Assembly: GCA_030549495.1 (NCBI GenBank) | Contig: JAUIRK010000855.1 | Location: forward strand, 754,001-818,000 | Length of the DNA: 64,000 bases | Direction of reading: 5' to 3' | Source of the DNA: Nectonema munidae | Lineage: Eukaryota > Nematomorpha > Nectonematoida > Nectonematidae | Made by a program: the position numbers and the translations under genes | The notes under the pieces: generated by a model | What the model was told of the DNA's origin: nothing | The model's input: only the letters and a program-made list of their open reading frames with translations | The model's database searches: none | Shown here: positions 59,001 to 64,000 of the stretch, piece by piece | Position numbering within the stretch: position 1 is the stretch's first letter | How the letters are laid out: each line of letters begins with the position of its first letter

Positions 59001-62000
59001 ATAGTATAAATATTGATTTTAAAGTAAATTTTTGTTAATTTAATTTAAAAAAAAACTGAACTTCAAAATAAAAGATTCAATTTAGAAAACTAAAACTTGA
59101 ATTAAAGTTTACATGTCTGTTAATTTTCCTCTGTTCTCATTTTCCTCAAAATGGTGGGATTTGAGTTACAGAAGTAGAAAATTTGAAATTCTTTTTGTTT
59201 CATTTTTTATTACATAAACAAAATTTCTCAAAAATAACTTTATTTTATAGAAATGATCATTTTTACAAAAATAGAAGATAACATAAATCACTACTGAAAG
59301 AAAGACTTCATAAGGAGTTATCTTGGATTTTGTTTTTTGAATCGAAGTTCATTTATTTTGAAATGAACTTTGTTTCATTGTTTTTAAGTGTTCTCACTCT
59401 AGTGAAATAAAGAAGTCAGACAACGGTGTTAAAAAGTAATTTGTGAGTTTTATTCTCAACATTTCCATTATCATCATTTGATCCCAAATGCGACTGCTTT
59501 TAATTGAAATAGCTTGTTTTTTACTCAACATGTCTCTTTTTTATGTTGACAACTTTTTGAAAAGTCATTAAAATTAGTTTTCTTAATTTTTAAATGTAGA
59601 TACTGATCAAAGTTAAAGAAATCCTCTTGAAAGAAGCCTCTCTTCTCGAAATTTGTATGTCCAAGGATGAAAAACTGATCATTTGTGGCGACATTCATGG
59701 CCAATTTTATGACTTGGCCAACATTTTTGAGAAAAACGGTTATCCCAGCGGTCCAAGCCATCGCTACCTTTTTAATGGAGATTTCGTTGATAGAGGTAAT
59801 TTTGGCTGTCTTCTTTTTTCCTTTAACACATGTTTTTGAAGGTTTGGAGACACCCTTAAGATAAATGTTCTATTATTTGTTATTGATTAGTCTAGGGGTG
59901 AGAAAAATGTGATAATTTCTTTTTCACTTAAAAATACTCTATAATAATAATAATCAATTTGGCATATATTTGACAATTTTTTTAGTCTTTACAAGCCCAT
60001 TTTTTATTGGTTTGGGCGCAGGGATGCCCAACCGTCGATCACGAGACATTTTTTGGTCGATCGCAAATCAATATTCACTTGTATATAGAAATTCGTACCT
60101 TTAGTTGCTTTTTTGTACTCAAATAAAAATTTAAAATATTTGTTTAATTTTTTTCATTGCAAATAAATCAAAATTTTAATAATGGTGTCCCGCTTTAATA
60201 ATGATAAAATCTGGTCACTTTAGTGTTGCTATATAATCAAATTAAATTTCTTTTACTTGTAAGTTTTTATTTTATTTTTATGATAAATTTTAAATGGTTT
60301 TTTTATTTTATTTTTTGAAATTTTGTTTACCCTTAGGTTGTTTTGTTTTTAGATAATATAAAAAAATAAATAGGAGATCTCAAATTAGGAGATGATACGT
60401 TCGATGTTATTGATGATTTATGTTATTTGGGCGATATGATCAATTGCAACAGTGATGTTTCTAGTAGCGTAAGAGCGCGAATACGCCTAGGTTGGAAAAA
60501 GTTCAAGGAATTATCCTGCTTACTGTGTGGAAATTTTTTATCTGACGAACTAAAAGCAAGACTATAAAGTTTGCGTTAGAAGTACGTTTTGTTACGGTTC
60601 TGAATGCTGGGTGATGAAGAAGGCTGACACGAGAAGGCTACAAACAACTGAGATGAGAATGATTTGCGGAAAGACGCTGAAAGATAGGATTGCCAATGAT
60701 GTATTGAGAAAGTAAATTGGAATTGAGGATATATAAGTGCATTTAGAAGAGAATAAGATTGCGTTGGTTTGGTCATTTCGAAAGGATGTCCCAAGGGAAC
60801 GTTGTAAAGAAGATAAAAGATGAATTGATTGATGGAGAGATGAAGAGAGAGGAAGACCAAAGAAAGCATGGAATGAAGTGATTCACCACGATATGGAAAA
60901 AAGAAAGCTTGTGCGAAGTGATGCTAAAGAAAGAATAAAATGGCCTAGTTGTGGCAGGAAACTGGTTGACCCCGACTCTTTGGGAACAATAACCAGGCCT
61001 AGAAGGCAAAATGGATGATGATGATGATGATGATATAAAAAAAATTGAAAAATTTGAATACGAGTAAAGAAAACTAAAACCTATCATTTTAATTATGAAT
61101 GGGAAGAAATGTTCTTTTTTGTATTAGTTGATGGAAAGTGTTGCTGTTTAATATGTAATTCATGCCTTGCGATGCCAAAAAAAAGAAAATATTGAGAGAC
61201 GCTTTAATAGTTTGCATCAAAAATATGAAGAAAAATTGTGAAGTTCGTAAAGACAAAGTTGCAAAATTAAAAATGGATTTTTTTAATCAACAGAAAAGCA
61301 TGACTGGTGCATCTCTCAAAGTTAGTCATTTGTTATGCAAATCAAAAAAACCTTTTTCTGATGGAACAATAATAAAAGACTCTCTTGTAATAGTAGCAGA
61401 ATCATTATTTTCCAAATTCAATAACTATAATGAAATAATGTCTACAATTAAAAGTGTACACTGTATAGCTTTCTAGAATGACTATGGAAGCATTGTGTTC
61501 TGATTTAAAAAGTAAAATAATAATAAGATGCGCCAGGTAGAGTTTATAAAGAGCGCGAGAAGGAATTTTGCTTAGAGAAATTTCGTGCCCTTGCCACACA
61601 GATTCTCTTGCCATAACAAATTTTCATCTTTCAATTTAATCGTCCCATTTTTGCTTGAAAGGTCTCAAGTAATGCTCTCTAGGGGCGATAACTCATGTTG
61701 CACGTATAGATATTTTTATCAGGGTTGAATCAAATACTTATTTTCGAGTTTCAAATGCAAACACTTCTATCATCAAAAAATGTGAAAACAATTACAAATA
61801 CTTTTTATTACCCTGAAGATGCTTATACACCTGTTATGGCTCGCAGCCATATATATATATATATTCATCATTTCAGTCAATTTAGTTATGGCTCGGCTCC
61901 AACGGAAATTCTCAGACGGAATTTTGAGTTGCTTCTATTGATATCCTGTCATGTATGATATGCTACGGCATATTCTTGTATTTATCATTAAATTTTACAC

Positions 62001-62438
62001 GCTATCCATCCAAATATAATTGCAATTTTCGTCAAGTACACGTGTATTTGATCCACACCTGTTTTAATTAAAACTTTGGCAAATCAGATCCTAGACTTTT
62101 GGTTCGCTTCTATCGTAATGCGATTTGCCAAAACTAAAACAAATTTTTTATCCAATCACATCAAAGATTTCGCGTATTCCGCCTTCAATAACATTTAAAT
62201 TCATGATGTATTTTTAGGATCGTTTTCGGTAGAGGTGATTCTAACTCTGTTTCTCTTCAAAATATTGCACCCACGACACTTCTACTTGATTCGTGGAAAC
62301 CACGAAGCAAACACACTCAACACGCTGTATGGCTTCAAGGAAGAAGTTTTAGCGAAATATTCTGAACAATGCTACCTATTCTTTTCCGAAATCTTTCAGT
62401 ATCTACCTCTTTCTGCGTGCATCAATGATAAAATTTTG
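37996..62438 (+). CDS. PPP5C: Serine/threonine protein phosphatase 5 (partial, 3' end outside window)
   Basis: Exons 37996-38068, 39596-39837, 49722-49868, 58735-58884, 59600-59795 and 62218-62438 join in phase (1,0,0,0,1,0 at their 3' ends) into 343 residues. The family protein is about 490-500. Residues ~5-120 form the TPR domain that binds Hsp90. Residues ~155-205 form the linker and start of the catalytic domain. GDIHG (D235, H237), GDFVDRG (D265) and RGNHE (N297, H298) are metal-binding and catalytic motifs of PPP-family phosphatases. The protein dephosphorylates phosphoserine and phosphothreonine in the cytoplasm and nucleus, often on Hsp90 clients. The second histidine ligands and C-terminal helix lie beyond 64000. 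The gene exceeds 26 kb because introns 2, 3 and 5 are full of transposons. Confidence 0.93.
39596..39837 (+). CDS. PPP5C: PPP5C exon 2 (TPR repeats)
   Basis: Acceptor TTAAG at 39595, donor GCC|GTACAC. Residues 25-105 include [30 protein letters not shown] and [20 protein letters not shown], which match TPR helices one after another. The joined sequence aligns with the vertebrate protein without a gap across both junctions. Confidence 0.92.
39862..39906 (+). repeat. Flanking repeat, left copy
   Basis: An approximately 45-base segment (contains ACTATACATAAA and TTTAAATGAAATT) is repeated in direct orientation at 48717-48764. The pair brackets the whole nested transposon block of PPP5C intron 2. 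Confidence 0.55.
39932..40367 (+). mobile_element. hAT-type 5' end fragment
   Basis: Starts with CAGGGGTCGGGAACCTATGG and GCTCGCGAGCC, a terminus typical of hAT elements, followed by repeated TGGCTCT phrases. No matching inverse end was found. It begins within a broken copy of the TTCCTCTA palindrome discussed for the piggyBac ends. Confidence 0.5.
40495..41060 (-). repeat. Minisatellite array with a 271-bp higher-order duplication
   Basis: The + strand shows the inverse of the 42-bp unit (CCATTATTTTCATAAGACA, CCCATGGACAATTCGCC). Two 271-base blocks, starting at 40596 and 40867, are almost identical over at least 190 bases including all small irregularities, so the block was duplicated recently. 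Further decayed units trail to about 41280. Confidence 0.85.
42311..42460 (+). mobile_element. SINE, diverged copy 3
   Basis: Retains GGTTGGTTGAGATGATGG, a decayed B box (GAATCGATTCC), ATAAGCGGTACATCAGTGCC and a TACCTTACCTTTTA tail in the same order as the other copies. It lies inside the 3.9-kb hAT-like element, so it is either younger than that insertion or part of the family. Confidence 0.5.
42855..43035 (+). repeat. 42-bp minisatellite, about 4 units
   Basis: Same unit as 29818-29955 and followed by the same unique sequence (GAGGACCAAACTAACATAAA). The minus-strand frame over it is repeat translation. Confidence 0.8.
44307..48600 (-). mobile_element. piggyBac (PGBD-type) element interrupted by a hAT
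   Basis: Minus-strand transposase pieces lie in order. [19 protein letters not shown] begins near 48410, then 48175-47957. [32 protein letters not shown] and FETYTG (47687-47370) fit the DDE core. [13 protein letters not shown] (47308-46997) and [14 protein letters not shown] (near 46760) fit the C-terminal Cys-rich end. Several frame changes and stops show it is dead. Both ends carry a palindrome: TGTTCCTCTAGAGGAACA on the left (now split by the hAT at 44373) and TGTTCCTCTACAGGAACA on the right (about 48560-48577). They are followed inward by inverse-matching sequence. TTAA borders were not located. Confidence 0.75.
44373..46617 (-). mobile_element. hAT transposon (ZBED/Charlie type) inserted in the piggyBac
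   Basis: Ends CAGTGGTTCTTAACCTTTTT and (inverse) CAGCGGTTCTTAACCTGG, with exact 8-bp duplication CTCTAGAG at 44365-44372 and 46618-46625. The 2245-bp element codes on the minus strand for a BED-finger hAT protein. [15 protein letters not shown] lies near 46200, [19 protein letters not shown] near 46010, [20 protein letters not shown] near 45780, and [17 protein letters not shown] with the C-terminal dimerisation region from 45393 to about 44665. Frame changes near 45970, 45760-45650 and 45395 break it. GC-richer than surrounding DNA. Confidence 0.9.
48717..48764 (+). repeat. Flanking repeat, right copy
   Basis: Direct repeat of 39862-39906 (shared ACTATACATAAA and TTTAAATGAAATT). Copies differ at several positions. 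Confidence 0.55.
48765..49721. other. 3' part of PPP5C intron 2
   Basis: AT-rich intron sequence with no recognised element. The acceptor TACTTTTAAG ends at 49721. Confidence 0.4.
49722..49868 (+). CDS. PPP5C: PPP5C exon 3
   Basis: Phase 0 at both ends, donor CTC|GTAATT. Encodes [20 protein letters not shown] and [14 protein letters not shown], the last TPR helices, at exactly the spacing of the family (K.KP.D.DAK...C.K..K.KAFE.AI). The in-frame ATG at its first codon is coincidental. Confidence 0.9.
50211..52166 (-). mobile_element. piggyBac element with preserved termini
   Basis: 1.96 kb with inverse ends CCCTTCTCCG, flanked by TTAA at 52167-52170 and a one-base variant (TTTA) at 50207-50210. 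The subterminal phrase GAGCCTA is also inverted. Minus-strand coding from 51784 to about 50354 includes an acidic N-terminus ([20 protein letters not shown]), [77 protein letters not shown] and a Cys-rich C-terminus ([13 protein letters not shown]). About three frame breaks or stops interrupt it, so it is inactive but fairly young. Confidence 0.88.
50354..51784 (-). pseudogene. piggyBac transposase pseudogene
   Basis: All family blocks are present: DDE region ([22 protein letters not shown]) and C-terminal zinc-binding cysteines. Breaks near 51500, 50780 and 50600 separate the open pieces. It occupies PPP5C intron 3 in antisense orientation. Confidence 0.8.
52171..53205. other. PPP5C intron 3, unassigned stretch
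   Basis: AT-rich. A TTAATTAATTAG-rich run lies at 52505-52580. At 52604 GGTTAACCCATTAATGTTCC and at 52683 GGGCGTTAAGGGC resemble scraps of piggyBac-type ends, but they do not pair convincingly. Confidence 0.3.
53208..53328 (+). repeat. Tandem duplication of ~60 bp
   Basis: Two copies of a unit beginning AATCGTAGCACGCT and ending GATCCTGCCGCCTTTT, starting at 53208 and 53271. They differ by a four-base gap and few substitutions, so the event is recent. Confidence 0.8.
53706..54448. mobile_element. Foldback/MITE-like element with ~200-bp inverted arms
   Basis: Arms 53706-53906 and 54249-54448 are near-perfect inverse copies starting GGTAATGTTGCACTATCC. Within them GCACTATACGTGCATTG-like phrases recur (near 53716, 53825 and in the centre near 54154), giving subterminal repeats. 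There is no coding capacity; the + frame 54150-54341 simply reads the arm. Target duplication was not determined. The arms could form a long hairpin. Confidence 0.8.
54449..56029. other. PPP5C intron 3, mostly unassigned
   Basis: AT-rich. A minus-strand patch at about 55555-55700 reads [20 protein letters not shown] and [20 protein letters not shown], which is protein-like but unrecognised and short. A C-run lies at 56026-56040. Confidence 0.3.
56030..56270 (-). mobile_element. LINE fragment (RT C-terminal region)
   Basis: The minus strand encodes [20 protein letters not shown] followed by [20 protein letters not shown] and GCEWWSL, the block downstream of the RT core (LK.KIY.T.VRP.L.YG.E.W). 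Only about 75 residues remain. Confidence 0.65.
57077..57956 (+). mobile_element. hAT-like non-autonomous element with minisatellite, 880 bp
   Basis: Perfect 15-base inverted ends CAGGGGCGCACATCC with exact 8-bp duplication TATTAAAC at 57069-57076 and 57957-57964. No transposase frame. The interior is the inverse of about 40390-41420 and carries the 42-bp minisatellite at 57590-57840, with decayed units before it. Confidence 0.9.
57590..57840 (+). repeat. 42-bp minisatellite, about 6 units
   Basis: Units GGGGCGAATTGTCCATG / GACAAAATGTCTTATG with GAAAATAAT. It ends in GGGGCGAAATGTCTGAGGACC, as in the other arrays. Confidence 0.82.
57965..58160 (-). pseudogene. Possible N-terminal piece of a transposase
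   Basis: The minus strand reads [20 protein letters not shown] and [20 protein letters not shown], an acidic run like piggyBac N-termini. It ends at the border of the 880-bp hAT-like element, which may have interrupted it. No downstream domain was found. Confidence 0.25.
58735..58884 (+). CDS. PPP5C: PPP5C exon 4
   Basis: Acceptor CCTTTTTTCAG, donor ACG|GTTTCC, phase 0 at both ends. Encodes [20 protein letters not shown] to [16 protein letters not shown] is the family's linker signature. This segment is about nine residues longer than the vertebrate one. Confidence 0.92.
59600..59795 (+). CDS. PPP5C: PPP5C exon 5 (catalytic motifs 1 and 2)
   Basis: Acceptor AAATGTAG, donor AGAG|GTAATT, ends phase 1. 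Contains [19 protein letters not shown] and [11 protein letters not shown], supplying metal ligands D235, H237 and D265. Confidence 0.95.
60019..61530 (+). mobile_element. hAT transposon 5' part (BED-finger type), split by a LINE
   Basis: CAGGGATGCCCAACC at 60019 is a hAT-like terminus. After the LINE at 60375-61035, the + strand encodes the N-terminus of a GTF2IRD2/ZBED-like hAT protein: [33 protein letters not shown], a frame change, then [20 protein letters not shown] and IMSTIKSV. The catalytic half is missing and no right terminus was seen. Confidence 0.6.
60375..61035 (+). mobile_element. LINE 3' end inserted in the hAT
   Basis: Plus-strand pieces in several frames: [39 protein letters not shown], then [24 protein letters not shown] and [23 protein letters not shown] blocks, and a (ATG)n tail at 61013-61033. 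It belongs to the same broad class as 965-1450 but is a different subfamily and more decayed. Confidence 0.75.
61531..62217. other. 3' part of PPP5C intron 5
   Basis: Nothing assigned. An (AT)n run lies at 61850-61863. Acceptor TATTTTTAG ends at 62217. Confidence 0.4.
62218..62438 (+). CDS. PPP5C: PPP5C exon 6 (catalytic motif 3)
   Basis: Starts phase 1, ends phase 0 before GTAATA. Encodes [40 protein letters not shown] and [21 protein letters not shown]297 and H298 of RGNHE are the metal ligand and catalytic acid. The next expected block (MHGGL) is not found before 64000. Confidence 0.94.
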
Positions 62439-62516
62439 GTAATAATTCTCTGTGTTCATTCGCTTAAATGATCTTTTTCGCAGAACTAGGTTACTTAAAA
62501 AATCAATAGTGTGAGC

Positions 62517-62791
62517 CAGTGGCGGATCCAAGGGGGAGGCCTCATGGGCCTAGCCCCCTATGAAAAATGGCTTCGAAAATTACCCTTACTAATGTATACC
62601 CTTACATGTATAAAAAATAAATTTTTGCAATTTATTCATGGCAAAATAATGTTAAAACTATGAAAACATAGGTACTTAGTGATTCTAAAAAACATAATAC
62701 AGCTCTCGTATTCTCTGAAGACTTTTAGCAAAATTGCAAAAAAATTAAATAGATTTCTGCCCGCTATGAGAAATTTCTGGATCCGCCACTG
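62517..62791. mobile_element. hAT-type MITE
   Basis: 275 bp with inverted ends CAGTGGCGGATCCA and exact 8-bp duplication GTGTGAGC at 62509-62516 and 62792-62799. There is no coding capacity. It sits 78 bases after PPP5C exon 6. Confidence 0.9.
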
Positions 62792-62799
62792 GTGTGAGC

Positions 62800-64000
62800 T
62801 AAAGAAAATTTTAGCATTTTGAAAATTTAATGAAATTCAACTTTATTGAATTTTGTTCTTTCTTTATAAATTTTTTTAGTTAATTGAGATTATTCGTAAT
62901 TTTATGTTTTTTTGTGTTTTTGCTGCAATTTATCATAAAAAATAGGCTTTTTATCATTATAGAATTAATACTGAAAATGAGTGTATTGAAAGTAAATAAC
63001 ATTTTAAGAATAAAGTCATTGTAAGTCACATATGTTTTAGTTTGGGGTTTTGACTGTTTTTTCATTTTTCATAAACTCGGCTTGTCTTTTATTTTTTTAG
63101 AATTTCAAAATAGAGTCATGATTTGGGCGATCTTAAAAACAAGTCCTTAGAACAGTTTTAACTGCTATTATAGTCTTCTTATTTGTTGTTTTAGCATACA
63201 CCTGCTTGTTATAAAATGAGATTCTTAAGCCTCACTCAGAAAGAAACTAAACACACTATTTAATAGAAATGTCTTTTAAAATCTTGACGTGTGAATGTCG
63301 TTTTTATTATCTTGCCCGTTTTCAAATGATTTGTAACAATTTTTTACCTTATAAAATTGTACAATTTTCTTACTACTCTGGCCTTTAAAATGCCTATTCA
63401 CTTTTTACTATAAACATTCAAATTGTTTCATTTTGATTCATTTTCTTATTCTTTTTGTATATAAAACAAGTTATTTATTTTTCTATATAATAGATATTTG
63501 ATATTTTTCAAATTATTACGTAGAAGTCTGAAAATTATTGTTCCTCTCGCTCATAACTAAAAACCTGTTTTTCTTGACATAGATAACTAATCCTATTTGT
63601 TTAAAATTTTCCTTTTTTTCATAGATAACTAATCCTATTGTTTAAGCTTTGAGAACTTCTTTATTTAGGTTCTATAAGACTAATTTAAAAGATGACGACA
63701 GTTATTGATAAACATTTGTAACGTTTGTTGGAACATATGTCACAACCACTGAGATTCCTGCAGAATTTAATTAGAAAATTGATAAAATATTTAATGGGTT
63801 ATAAAGCTAAACAATATCAAAATCTTATCAACTTTAGGAGGAATGTCAAAATGATTTAAATAAAATGAAAATCTTACGACCCTTTAACACGGCGTCCTGA
63901 GAGTGTGGCAACATTGAATTAAAATAAAATAGTATAAAAACGTTTTTTTTATTTTTTTTATCTGTTTTTTGCAACTACCACTTAAAACCCGTTATGCCCA
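62800..64000. other. PPP5C intron 6, to the window edge
   Basis: AT-rich with no recognised exon or element. A short direct repeat (CATAGATAACTAATCCTATT) occurs at 63579 and 63620. Confidence 0.4.

Overview
This window looks like nuclear DNA from an AT-rich, transposon-dense invertebrate animal. The evidence is split genes with canonical GT-AG introns, a TATA promoter, and many families of animal DNA transposons, LINEs and a tRNA-like SINE. There are no bacterial operons or ribosome binding sites. I cannot name the phylum from the sequence alone.

Two host genes can be followed, both on the + strand. The first (TATA box at 4957, start at 5022, last recognised coding up to 17810 or 17941) encodes a small secreted Ig-like protein. 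It has a signal peptide, a methionine-rich Ig-like region and a cysteine-free Ig domain with a DSGEY motif, followed by glycine-rich peptide built from tiny phase-1 exons of 30, 18, 54 and perhaps 15 bases. The second (start at 37996, running off the right edge) is serine/threonine protein phosphatase 5 (PPP5C). Six exons covering the TPR domain and the first half of the metallophosphatase domain fit together in phase and give 343 residues. The remaining ~150 residues lie beyond the window.

Most of the rest is mobile DNA. The best element is a 5.9-kb Mutator-like (MULE) transposon at 5502-11381, inside intron 2 of the Ig-like gene and in the opposite orientation. It has 48-bp terminal inverted repeats that differ at 2 positions. 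Its six-exon FLYWCH-MULE transposase reads through without interruption to 482 residues, with candidate D, D and E catalytic residues.

Region by region: 1-4900 holds LINE relics and unassigned AT-rich DNA. 4950-17941 holds the Ig-like gene with the MULE. 18000-34850 is intergenic, with a SINE, two tandem arrays (22.8-23.3 kb and 24.3-25.8 kb), broken transposase pieces, a hAT-like element with a minisatellite, and a GC-rich DIRS-like fossil. 34858-37260 is a piggyBac copy split by a Tigger/pogo element. 37996-64000 is PPP5C, with introns inflated by nested piggyBac and hAT elements, a foldback element, LINE fragments and MITEs. Several hAT-type insertions have exact 8-bp target duplications, so their order of insertion can be read directly.
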